DNA from: Brucella pseudogrignonensis
Lineage (GTDB): Bacteria; Pseudomonadota; Alphaproteobacteria; Rhizobiales; Rhizobiaceae
Direction of reading: 5' to 3'
DNA: 64,000 bases
Assembly: GCF_002252525.1 (NCBI RefSeq)
Contig: NZ_NNRM01000012.1
Location: forward strand, 99,501 to 163,500
Shown piece by piece: positions 46,088 through 54,302 of the stretch (position 1 is its first letter; every line of letters starts with the position of its first letter). The notes under the pieces were generated by a model, which saw only the letters and a program-made list of their open reading frames with translations, was not told the origin of the DNA and searched no databases. The translations under genes and the position numbers were made by a program.

Positions 46088-47712
46088 GTGAAACGCTGAC
46101 CAGAACCCGGCCAGTCCAGACAACGCCCGCAATCAAATCACTTGCGGGCGTACTGGCGCTTGGCTTTCTGGCAAGTCTGGTCGGCGGCTCGCTTATTGCC
46201 CTGGGGCTTGAGGCCAGCGGCTTCAGCTTCAGCATATTTCTTGATCCCTATCTTCAGCGTATTGCACGTTTCACGATTTGGCAGGCGGTTCTGTCGAGCC
46301 TGCTTTCGGTGCTGTTTGCCATTCCTGTCGCGCGCGCTCTTTATTCGGAAGCCCGCTTTCCGGGGCGCGGATTGATCCTGCGCCTTTTCGCGCTGCCGCT
46401 CGCCCTGCCCGCCCTTGTCACTGTGCTCGGCATTACCAGCATTTACGGGCGCAACGGCTTTGTCGCGCAGCTATCGCAGACGCTGGGATATCCAGTGCAA
46501 CCCGATATTTACGGCTTGACCGGCATTCTGATCGCGCATGTGTTTTTCAATATGCCATTGGCGGTGCGGCTCATTCTGGCAGCCTATGAATCGATTCCCG
46601 CTGACTACTGGAAACTCGCAGCACAACTCGGCATGAAGGGCACAGCTCGCTTTCGCCTGATTGAATGGCCGACCATAAGGCGCAATCTGCCCGGCATGAT
46701 CGGCCTTATCTTCATGCTCTGTGTAACGAGCTTCACAACGGTTCTCACACTCGGCGGCGGACCACGCGCCACGACACTGGAAGTTGCAATCTATCAAAGC
46801 CTGCACTTCGACTTTGATCCAGCACGCGCCGTGGCAATCACGCTGGCGCAGCTGACACTCACCGTGCTGATTCTCGCAGCCTTACGCCTTACGGGTCGAC
46901 CTTCGGAGGAGGGTTTCACTCTCACCACTGCCCCACGCCGCTATGGCAGGCCAGACGGCCTTGAACGCCTCTTCAACATTGTGGCGATTGGCATCGGCTT
47001 TCTCTATGTGGCCTTGCCCGTTGCGGGCATTGTGGTGTCAGGTCTTGCTGCTGATCTCATGCGCCTGATGAGCGAAAGAGCCGTATTAACTGCTATTGGC
47101 ACCAGCGTTGTTCTGGGATTTGGCGCAGCGCTTCTTGCCGTCATCCTATCGCTTTCCCTTGTGATAGCGCGCGAAGCAACCAAAAGCAGGCGCTTGGCTA
47201 ATTTCTTCGATACGGGTGCAAGCCTCATCCTTGTGATGCCGCCTATCGTCATTGGTGCCGGCTGGTTTATTTTGCTGCGTCACTTCACCGACCCATTCAC
47301 GATGGCCCCTTTCATGGTCGTGACAGTCAATGCGGCAATGGCAATGCCTTTTGCCGTGCGCCTGCTGCGTCCGGCATGGGATACATCAGCTGTTCGTCAT
47401 AATCGACTTTGCTCGCAGCTCGGCATATCCGGCTTCAACCGGTTGCGGCTTATCGACTGGCCAGCCATTCGCAGGCCTTTTGGCATGGCATTCGCATTTG
47501 CGATGGCGCTTTCGCTTGGTGATCTCGGAACCATTGCGCTTTTTGGCAGCGACGCGCTGCAAACCCTACCCTATCTGCTGTTGCAGCGTATGGGCAGCTA
47601 TCGCACATTCGATGCAGCGGGCCTTGCCCTGATCCTCGGAATCTTATGTCTTTGTCTGATGATGATTGCCGACCGCGCAGCCGCGTCCCGAAAGGAAATA
47701 CCGCTCCCATGA
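46084..47712 (+). CDS. thiP: thiamine ABC transporter permease
   Basis: 542 residues, about 12 helices in two duplicated permease halves, each with an EAA-type loop ([23 protein letters not shown] and [23 protein letters not shown]) that contacts ThiQ. Overlaps thiB and thiQ by ATGA on either side, so translation of the three is coupled. Confidence 0.95.
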   Translation: MSETLTRTRPVQTTPAIKSLAGVLALGFLASLVGGSLIALGLEASGFSFSIFLDPYLQRIARFTIWQAVLSSLLSVLFAIPVARALYSEARFPGRGLILRLFALPLALPALVTVLGITSIYGRNGFVAQLSQTLGYPVQPDIYGLTGILIAHVFFNMPLAVRLILAAYESIPADYWKLAAQLGMKGTARFRLIEWPTIRRNLPGMIGLIFMLCVTSFTTVLTLGGGPRATTLEVAIYQSLHFDFDPARAVAITLAQLTLTVLILAALRLTGRPSEEGFTLTTAPRRYGRPDGLERLFNIVAIGIGFLYVALPVAGIVVSGLAADLMRLMSERAVLTAIGTSVVLGFGAALLAVILSLSLVIAREATKSRRLANFFDTGASLILVMPPIVIGAGWFILLRHFTDPFTMAPFMVVTVNAAMAMPFAVRLLRPAWDTSAVRHNRLCSQLGISGFNRLRLIDWPAIRRPFGMAFAFAMALSLGDLGTIALFGSDALQTLPYLLLQRMGSYRTFDAAGLALILGILCLCLMMIADRAAASRKEIPLP

Positions 47713-48455
47713 ATGCGCTCAGCAAGAGTAGCCTCAGCGAAATCAAGCTCCATGATGTGCGTTTCAGCTATGGCGAAACAGTGATGGAATTCAGAGCGAC
47801 CATTCCGGGCGGTGCGATTGCAGCCATTGTCGGACCAAGCGGCTCTGGCAAATCCACTCTGCTGAACCTGATCGCCGGTTTTGAAACCCCGCAGTCAGGG
47901 CAAATCAAAATCGGCAATGAAGATGTAACAAGCCTGCCGCCAGCATCTCGGCCCGTATCGATGGTGTTTCAGGAAAACAATCTGTTTGCTCATCTGAGCG
48001 TTGAACAGAATGTCGGGCTTGGCCGCTCTCCGAACCTGAAGCTCAACCAGCAGGACCGCGCCTCGATCGCGACAGCGCTGGAGCGTGTGGGGCTGAAAGG
48101 CAAAGAGAACCGCAAACCCGAAGCGCTTTCGGGCGGCGAACGCCAGCGCGTCGCAATTGCACGCGCGCTGGTACGGGCAAGACCCGTTTTATTGCTGGAC
48201 GAAGCCTTCGCATCGCTTGGCCCTGCTCTGCGGCACCAGATGCTCGATCTTGTGAGGGAGCTGCACAAGGAAAACGGCATGACCGTTCTGATGGTCACGC
48301 ATACGCCGGAAGACGCGCTCTATCTCGACGCACTGTTGCTATTTCTCGACAATGGCCGAATTTCCGCACAAGGCCCTGCCCATGAGTTGCTGTCGCCATC
48401 TGGACCGGAAGCTTTGAAACACTATATCGGTGGTGAAACCTCAAAGCTCAAATAG
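47709..48455 (+). CDS. thiQ: thiamine ABC transporter ATPase
   Basis: 248 residues from the ATG at 47709, overlapping the thiP stop. Walker [11 protein letters not shown]-loop [12 protein letters not shown], signature [16 protein letters not shown], Walker [14 protein letters not shown] and the His switch MVTHTPEDA. Last gene of the riboswitch-controlled operon. Confidence 0.95.
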   Translation: MNALSKSSLSEIKLHDVRFSYGETVMEFRATIPGGAIAAIVGPSGSGKSTLLNLIAGFETPQSGQIKIGNEDVTSLPPASRPVSMVFQENNLFAHLSVEQNVGLGRSPNLKLNQQDRASIATALERVGLKGKENRKPEALSGGERQRVAIARALVRARPVLLLDEAFASLGPALRHQMLDLVRELHKENGMTVLMVTHTPEDALYLDALLLFLDNGRISAQGPAHELLSPSGPEALKHYIGGETSKLK

Positions 48456-48698
48456 AGTTAACGCTGTGGACATATTTTGTTCGCATTCGCCTTGAAGAAC
48501 GGCTTTGAGGACTGATCTACTTCTTGTAGGTACTTCAGTCTATGGCTAGATTTGCGCCAATGCTATCGGTGCTGATTCAATTGCGAGGGTAAAATACTGT
48601 TCCGTCACACGACCCGTCTCCGGGCCTCCCTGTGTCTCCCCCTTTCTCTGCCAGAACGGGCACAGCGCAATTGGCGGAAACCAGCCATTGGTTTTGGC

Positions 48699-50129
48699 TT
48701 GCTTGCTGTCAGCCTGATTTCAGGCTGTCAGTCGATCAATTCAAGCAAAGATCTTGGGCTGCAGCCTTCTTCAAATCCTGTCACCGTTGAAAACGTCACT
48801 CGTAACGACCGGCTGGCACAGATCGGCGCGCAACAGCATCCGCGCATCCTCGCCACCTATGGCGGCGAATATAAAGATCCGAAGCTTGAGCGCATGGTCG
48901 CCAAGATCGTCGGCAACCTAACAACGGTTTCCGACAAGCCGGATCAGACCTATCGCATCACAATCCTCGACAGCCCCAACATCAATGCCTTCGCTTTGCC
49001 GGGCGGTTTTCTCTACGTAACGCGCGGCCTGCTGGCGCTGGCTAACGACTCGTCCGAAGTCGCAGCCGTCATCGCGCATGAAATGGGTCACGTCGTTGCC
49101 AATCACGGCATTCTTCGTCAGGAGAAGGAAGCCGAAACGGCTATTGCGGGTCGTGTCGCAACCGAAGTGCTGCATAATGAGAGCGCAAGCCGCGAAGCAA
49201 CCATCCGCGGCAAGCTTCGTCTTGCACAGTTCTCGCGCAATCAGGAACTGCAGGCCGATGCTATCGGCATCAAGATGATTGGCGAAGCAGGCTACGATCC
49301 TTTTGCCTCCGCCCGCTTCCTGCAGTCGATGGAAGCCTATACCGATTTCCGCTCCGTATCGGGTGCAACCGATGCAAGCCTCGACTTCCTTGCAAGCCAC
49401 CCGGCAACGCCACAACGCATTCAGCTTGCGCTCGGCCACGCGCGCCGCATCGGTGCGCCGGGAGTCGGCACCACGGATCGCGATTCCTTCCTCAATGGTA
49501 TCGACGGGCTGCTTTACGGCGACTCGCCAAATGAAGGTTATGTGCGTGAGCAGACCTTCATCCATCCAAAGCTCGGCGTAACCTTTACGGCTCCTGCAGG
49601 CTTCACCATCGACAATTCTGCCAATGCCGTCATGGCGAGCGGTCCGGGCGAAGTGGCAATCCGCTTTGACGGTGCATCGCTGCCTTCCGGCTCAAACCTC
49701 ACCGATTATATCAAGTCGGGCTGGGTGACAGGGCTTGATGAAAGCTCGATCCGTCCGATCACGATCAACGGCATGCCTGCCGCAACTGCGAGCGCAAGCG
49801 CTGATCGCTGGCAGTTCGACATTGTGGTGATCGGCACCAACAATAAGGTCTATCGCTTCCTGACGGCTGCACCGAAAGGCAGCACTGCTCTGCAGCCTGC
49901 ATCGCAGACTGTAACACAGTCCTTCCGTCTGCTGACGCCGACCGAACAGGAAGCGCTCAAGCCATTGCGTATCCGTGTCGTGACAGTGAAGCCCGGCGAT
50001 ACAATGGGCAGCCTGTCCGCACGTATGCAGGGCACAACGCGTAAACTTGAACTCTTCCGCCTGCTCAATGCCATGTCGGCGGGCGCGACAGTTTCCGTAG
50101 GTGATCGCGTCAAGATCATCAGTGAATAA
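48699..50129 (+). CDS. M48 metallopeptidase lipoprotein; start codon uncertain
   Basis: Zinc-protease motif HEMGHVVANH near residues 127-136 with the third ligand Glu in QELQADAIG; the C-terminus (VVTVKPGDTMGSLSARM...VGDRVKI) is LysM-like. From the TTG at 48699 there are 476 residues, but this start cuts the signal: only LAVSLISGC remains before the lipid Cys. The same frame is open upstream through RNWRKPAIGFGL and RHTTRLRASL with no ATG, GTG or TTG back to a stop at 48573, and GAGGG lies at 48585. A CTG (48597) or ATA (48594) start would restore a full signal. Probably a BepA-like envelope quality-control peptidase. Confidence 0.85.
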   Translation: MLAVSLISGCQSINSSKDLGLQPSSNPVTVENVTRNDRLAQIGAQQHPRILATYGGEYKDPKLERMVAKIVGNLTTVSDKPDQTYRITILDSPNINAFALPGGFLYVTRGLLALANDSSEVAAVIAHEMGHVVANHGILRQEKEAETAIAGRVATEVLHNESASREATIRGKLRLAQFSRNQELQADAIGIKMIGEAGYDPFASARFLQSMEAYTDFRSVSGATDASLDFLASHPATPQRIQLALGHARRIGAPGVGTTDRDSFLNGIDGLLYGDSPNEGYVREQTFIHPKLGVTFTAPAGFTIDNSANAVMASGPGEVAIRFDGASLPSGSNLTDYIKSGWVTGLDESSIRPITINGMPAATASASADRWQFDIVVIGTNNKVYRFLTAAPKGSTALQPASQTVTQSFRLLTPTEQEALKPLRIRVVTVKPGDTMGSLSARMQGTTRKLELFRLLNAMSAGATVSVGDRVKIISE

Positions 50130-50173
50130 CGCATGTCGCATGAATAGTTTAAATCACGAGACGTTTTAAGCCC

Positions 50174-50863
50174 ATGGAAGTCATCGTCGAGTCATTGCTT
50201 GCAGGCCAGATCGCTCCACTGGGACCGCGTGGCGCACCGAGCGGCATCGATAAGAAGCCGGTATCTGGCCCCGTTCGTTTGCTGCGTGAGGGGCTCGAAT
50301 GCGACGCACAGGGCGACAGGAAAGTGCATGGCGGCCCCGAAAAGGCCGTCCATCATTACCCGCACGATCATTATGCAACCTGGGTTGACGATGTTGGTAA
50401 AAATCCGCGTCTCGAAATGCCCGGTGCCTTTGGCGAAAACATTTCCACCACCGGACTGACCGAGCATAATGTGGCGGTTGGCGATCGTTTCCGCCTTGGC
50501 AGTGCGCTCGTTGAAGTCTCGCAGGGCCGCCAGCCTTGCTGGAAGCTCAATGCCCGCTTCGACATTACGGATATGGCAATCCGCGTACAGAAGAGCGGCC
50601 GCAGTGGCTGGTACTACCGGGTTGTTGAAGAGGGTATAGTCAGCGAAGGCGACACGATGCGCCTCGTCGAGCGCCTGTCACCGGAATGGACGCTGCATCG
50701 CGTATGGCATCTGCTCTATGTGGACATGCTCAATTATGAGGAGCTGGCGCTGATGGCCCAGATTCCACACCTTGCGGACGGCTGGAAGCGCTATGCTGTC
50801 CGCCGTCTTGAAAATCGCAAAGTCGAAGACTGGTCAGCCCGACTTCAGGGAAATCAGGCCTGA
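50174..50863 (+). CDS. MOSC-domain protein (YiiM-like)
   Basis: 229 residues: KVHGGPEKAVHHYPHDHY, GAFGENISTTGL and QGRQPCWKLNARF with the conserved Cys, the MOSC core. These proteins bind molybdenum cofactor and reduce N-hydroxylated bases in some bacteria. The last ten bases overlap the end of rpoH2 on the other strand. Confidence 0.9.
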   Translation: MEVIVESLLAGQIAPLGPRGAPSGIDKKPVSGPVRLLREGLECDAQGDRKVHGGPEKAVHHYPHDHYATWVDDVGKNPRLEMPGAFGENISTTGLTEHNVAVGDRFRLGSALVEVSQGRQPCWKLNARFDITDMAIRVQKSGRSGWYYRVVEEGIVSEGDTMRLVERLSPEWTLHRVWHLLYVDMLNYEELALMAQIPHLADGWKRYAVRRLENRKVEDWSARLQGNQA

Positions 50864-51789
50864 TAAGCCGCCATCTCATGCTGGTCGAGCAGGGCCAGTT
50901 TAAGCTTTTCCATTGCCCGGCTTTCAATCTGGCGAACACGTTCCTTGGAAATACCGAGCTTTTCGCCCAGCGCTTCCAGTGTCACGCCATCATCGTCGAG
51001 CCGACGCTCGCGAATGATGTGCAGCTCACGTTCGTTCAGCGCATGAAGCGCCGTATGAAGCCAGCTGACGCGACGCTCCATATCGATCGTGCTTTCCACG
51101 ACTTCGTCCTGCAAAGGATGATCATCGACGAGAAAATCCATCCGTGTGGAAGTGCCTGATTCATCATTATTCATTGATGCCGACAATGAACTATCGGAAC
51201 CAGACAGCCTGCTATCCATGAACTCGACATCTGTTGCCGAAACCCCGAGCTGGGTCGAAATTTCGCGATAGATATCGGCTTTGCTCATCGTCTCGTCTTC
51301 CTGCGCAAGCTTGGAGCGCAGACGACGAAGATTGAAGAAAAGAGACTTTTGCGCCGAGCTGGTACCACCCCGCACAATCGACCAGTTGCGCAGGATATAG
51401 TCCTGCATCGATGCGCGGATCCACCAGGATGCATAGGTGGAAAACCGCACTTCGCGATCAGGATCGAAACGGGCAGCTGCTTCCAGAAGACCAACATAGC
51501 CTTCCTGAACGAGATCGCTCATCGGAAGCTTGAATTTTCTGAAACGACCGGCCATCGAAATTACCAGTCGCATGTGCGAGGCGGTAATCCGATGCAACGC
51601 ATCCTGATCCTTGTTTTCTTTCCAGCGAATGGCGAGGTCGCGTTCTTCTTCGCGTTCAAGGTAGGGCGCAGACATCGCATTGCGGATCATCGATTGGGAG
51701 GATGCAGCTGGCGCTTGAATGCTGCGCGCAGATATCGGCAAGCGTGTCGGCGGAACGGTGGAGGAACTGCTCATTGATGACTGCTTCAT
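50854..51789 (-). CDS. rpoH2: RNA polymerase sigma-32 factor RpoH2
   Basis: 311 residues from the ATG at 51789 (AGGAGA upstream). Region 2 includes HMRLVISMAGRFRKFKLPMSDLVQEGYVGLLEAAARFDP and FSTYASWWIRASMQDYILRNWSIVR; region 4 ends LGISKERVRQIESRAMEKLKL. Of the two RpoH forms of this order it resembles RpoH2, which serves oxidative and photo-oxidative stress. An EcfG-type promoter stands about 190 bp upstream, linking it to the general stress response. Confidence 0.9.
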   Translation of the reverse strand: MKQSSMSSSSTVPPTRLPISARSIQAPAASSQSMIRNAMSAPYLEREEERDLAIRWKENKDQDALHRITASHMRLVISMAGRFRKFKLPMSDLVQEGYVGLLEAAARFDPDREVRFSTYASWWIRASMQDYILRNWSIVRGGTSSAQKSLFFNLRRLRSKLAQEDETMSKADIYREISTQLGVSATDVEFMDSRLSGSDSSLSASMNNDESGTSTRMDFLVDDHPLQDEVVESTIDMERRVSWLHTALHALNERELHIIRERRLDDDGVTLEALGEKLGISKERVRQIESRAMEKLKLALLDQHEMAAYQA

Positions 51790-51974
51790 CTGGCTCTCCT
51801 GTTCTGGCTGCGGTGCTCTCAGGGAAATCTGAGGCCCGAAACTGAAACTATTCCAGCTCTGCAAAGAACAATTGAATGAACATCTTGTATTCGTTCAAAC
51901 TGCCTTTCACAGACCTGTCCTGAGGCCAGACTGGTACGCCGCAAAACAAACCCGCTACGAACTGGTTTGAGAAG

Positions 51975-51999
51975 AACGCAGAAAGTACCCTCCGGTTCC
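51975..51999 (-). promoter_or_regulatory. EcfG-type promoter of rpoH2
   Basis: On the minus strand GGAAC at -35 (51999-51995), a 16-base spacer, and CGTT at -10 (51978-51975): an exact match to the EcfG (general stress sigma) consensus GGAAC-N16/17-CGTT. Transcription would start near 51968, giving a leader of about 180 nt. Confidence 0.8.
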
Positions 52000-52085
52000 A
52001 TCCGGAGTGCGATAAATCTTTGAGATACCAAGAAAATAGGACACCTAGCCCGTTGGGCAAGAGCGGCTACTCTTCGCCCCATAAA

Positions 52086-52116
52086 TAAAAAGCCCGCCAA
52101 TGGCGGGCTTTTTTAA
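52086..52116 (-). terminator. terminator of carD
   Basis: AAAAAGCCCGCC-AA-TGGCGGGCTTTTTT, 20 bases after the carD stop. Confidence 0.92.
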
Positions 52117-52136
52117 AGAAATGCGGGCGTAATTGA

Positions 52137-52721
52137 TTACGCTGCTTCGACTTCATCACCGTCGACATCGCCTTCAGCGTCGGCATCAGCCTTGGTACGC
52201 TTAGGGCTCTTGGCGAGATTGGTCTCGATAAGACGGACAGCTTCAGTATCTGAAAGCTTGTTCACAGCTGCGATTTCGCGCGCCATGCGATCCAGCGCTG
52301 CTTCATACAGCTGGCGTTCCGAGTAGGACTGCTCTGGCTGATTTTCAGCACGATGCAGATCGCGGACAACTTCAGAAATCATAATCAGATCGCCGGAATT
52401 GATCTTTGCATCATATTCCTGAGCGCGGCGCGACCACATGGTGCGCTTCACGCGTGCACGGCCCTGAACGACCTTGAGAGCACGCTCAACATAGTCGGTT
52501 TCCGACAGCTTGCGCATACCGATGCTGACAGCCTTGGCGACTGGCACCTTGAGGCGCATCTTGTCTTTTTCAAAGTCGATAACAAAAAGCTCAAGCTTAT
52601 GGCCGGCTACTTCCTGCTCTTCGATGGCTACGATCTGGCCAACGCCGTGAGCTGGATACACAATGGACTCACCGGTCTTGAAACCCTGACGAGCCGGTGT
52701 CTTCTTCTGCTGGGATGTCAT
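52137..52721 (-). CDS. carD: CarD/CdnL-family transcription regulator
   Basis: 194 residues from the ATG at 52721. N-terminal RNAP-interacting domain (FKTGESIVYPAHGVGQIVAIEEQEV) and a helical DNA-binding part (RRAQEYDAKINSGDLIMISEVVRDLHR, SERQLYEAALDRMAREIA). CarD-like proteins stabilise open promoter complexes at rRNA and other promoters. The acidic C-terminus (ADAEGDVDGDEVEA) is unusual but family-like. Confidence 0.93.
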   Translation of the reverse strand: MTSQQKKTPARQGFKTGESIVYPAHGVGQIVAIEEQEVAGHKLELFVIDFEKDKMRLKVPVAKAVSIGMRKLSETDYVERALKVVQGRARVKRTMWSRRAQEYDAKINSGDLIMISEVVRDLHRAENQPEQSYSERQLYEAALDRMAREIAAVNKLSDTEAVRLIETNLAKSPKRTKADADAEGDVDGDEVEAA

Positions 52722-53121
52722 ACGCTCTAATACTCCCTGTTGTGCCCGGCGCAACTCGCCGGTTTACACATGATATCGACCGCGCCACTTGGGAGAGGCA
52801 CGGAAGTCGTTGCGGTTTGAACTGGAAGCGCGTCTCGGACACAGATTTATCTACCGGGAAGGTTGGTTAGGGACGGACGCGAAATCGCAAAAATCCGTTC
52901 CGGTGCCATACAGCCCAGTAAAAAAAGCTAGCCCTTTCAGAGATTAATGCGTTTGCGCCACGAGTTGACGTCCAGTCACCGAAATTATCTGTGCAACTTA
53001 ACACAATTTTGCGCAAGAATCAACAAATTGCCAAATATCTTACTTTCGGCAACTTTAGACGCCCTTAAAATAGGCTGTATTCGCGCATTCGTGCAGACAA
53101 AACGCGCCCGCAATGCGATTT
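52722..53121. other. gene-free stretch between carD and fdxA
   Basis: 400 bp carrying the carD promoter and the 3' end of fdxA. A weak EcfG-like match (GGAAC-N17-CGTC, minus strand, near 52900) is present. No open frame looks coding. Confidence 0.5.
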
Positions 53122-53460
53122 TTAGTCGCCCGAACCCGGTTCTGCCGAGAAGAACTGCTCAAGCTTGCCAGTTACGCCGTCCATTTCCTTGGCTTCAGGA
53201 AGTTCATCCTTCTTAGCCGTCAGATTAGGCCACTTGGCAGCATATTCAGCATTCAGCTCAAGCCACTTGTCGAGACCCGGCTCGGTATCCGGGCTGATGG
53301 CTTCCGCTGGGCATTCCGGTTCACAAACGCCGCAGTCGATGCATTCATCGGGATTGATGACGAGCATGTTCTCGCCTTCATAGAAACAGTCGACAGGACA
53401 AACCTCGACGCAGTCCGTATATTTGCAACGAATGCAATTATCGGTCACGACATAAGTCAT
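53122..53460 (-). CDS. fdxA: seven-iron ferredoxin
   Basis: 112 residues. [17 protein letters not shown] and [12 protein letters not shown] supply the ligands of a [3Fe-4S] and a [4Fe-4S] cluster. FdxA-type ferredoxins carry low-potential electrons. Transcribed alone, downstream of the S4 gene by about 450 bp. Confidence 0.94.
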   Translation of the reverse strand: MTYVVTDNCIRCKYTDCVEVCPVDCFYEGENMLVINPDECIDCGVCEPECPAEAISPDTEPGLDKWLELNAEYAAKWPNLTAKKDELPEAKEMDGVTGKLEQFFSAEPGSGD

Positions 53461-53914
53461 TGTCCAACTCCTGTTGCCAACCTTCTATTTGAAGGAACGG
53501 CTTATCTATCCTGAACTGGCTGTTCGAACACTCAGATCGGACATCTGAATGATTTCGCTCCGGTCACGACATATGTGTCACGCATATGGTGGCTACGGCG
53601 TGTGGCTTGCTTGCCAGCTCATGCCCTTGCAATCGCCAACGGTGAGGTAACGACTTTATCTGCCCATGACAAGAGCCCAATCGCCGCAATATCACTATGT
53701 CACGAACATCTGAAACGACATTTCGTTTATGAACCTAAACGCGGAAAAGACTTTTATTGTAAGGCTTTGATACGCAATTTCTATCGCACAGAGGCGCTAT
53801 CCTGCGTCATCGCGTCCGCCATAGAGCGTTTCCTGCTTCAATTGAAATGCTCTATCCGGCCAATTTTACGCGCATCTACGCCCGAAAACCGATGCCCACT
53901 TATTGGGATTCACT
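53461..53914. other. gene-free stretch between fdxA and the S4 gene
   Basis: 454 bp with the fdxA promoter and a minimal family A repeat (53822-53854). I see no gene, and the long plus-strand frame crossing it lacks a start site and runs into the antisense of the S4 gene. Confidence 0.5.
53822..53854. repeat. family A repeat, minimal form
   Basis: TAGAGCGTTTC-CTGCTTCAATT-GAAATGCTCTA: the tips of the family closed into a single hairpin. Confidence 0.55.
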
Positions 53915-54301
53915 CTAATTGCCGCGCAAACGATCAGTTTCGCGACGTTCTTTCTTGGTTGGACGGCCTGCACCGCTTTCGCGTCGTGGCTGTATTGGCT
54001 CAGCGACCTGATCTCCCGGTACAGGTTTGGGCGTCATATCTTCATAAAGAAGCTGCGCTTCGGGCGCTGGACCGCGTCGCTCGCCAGGGGCAAGTATCTT
54101 GTAAACCAGAATGCGCCGATCAAGCGTGATCGTCAGAACATCGCCGACTTTAACCTGATAGGCTGCCTGCTCAATCTTATCGCGATTGACGCGGACTTTG
54201 CCGCCGACGGCGAGTTTCGCCGCCAGCGATCTTGATTTGACCACGCGCGCAAAGAACAGCCACTTGTCGATCCGCTGTCTTGCGCCGTGTTCGCCGGTCA
54301 T
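53915..54301 (-). CDS. hslR: S4-domain RNA-binding protein, Hsp15-like
   Basis: 128 residues. S4 domain QRIDKWLFFARVVKSRSLAAKLAVGGKVRVN then a basic C-terminus rich in Arg and Lys. Hsp15 returns stalled 50S subunits carrying tRNA to use after heat stress. The ATG follows the helicase stop by one base, so the two are translationally coupled. Confidence 0.88.
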   Translation of the reverse strand: MTGEHGARQRIDKWLFFARVVKSRSLAAKLAVGGKVRVNRDKIEQAAYQVKVGDVLTITLDRRILVYKILAPGERRGPAPEAQLLYEDMTPKPVPGDQVAEPIQPRRESGAGRPTKKERRETDRLRGN

Positions 54302-54302
54302 C

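Noticed and set aside
52890-52920. EcfG-like promoter before carD
   Set aside because: GGAAC is followed at 17 bases by CGTC, one mismatch in the four-base -10, so it is not convincing.
53575-54129. 184-codon plus-strand frame between fdxA and the S4 gene
   Set aside because: No ribosome site, non-native codon use and overlap with the S4 gene on the other strand.
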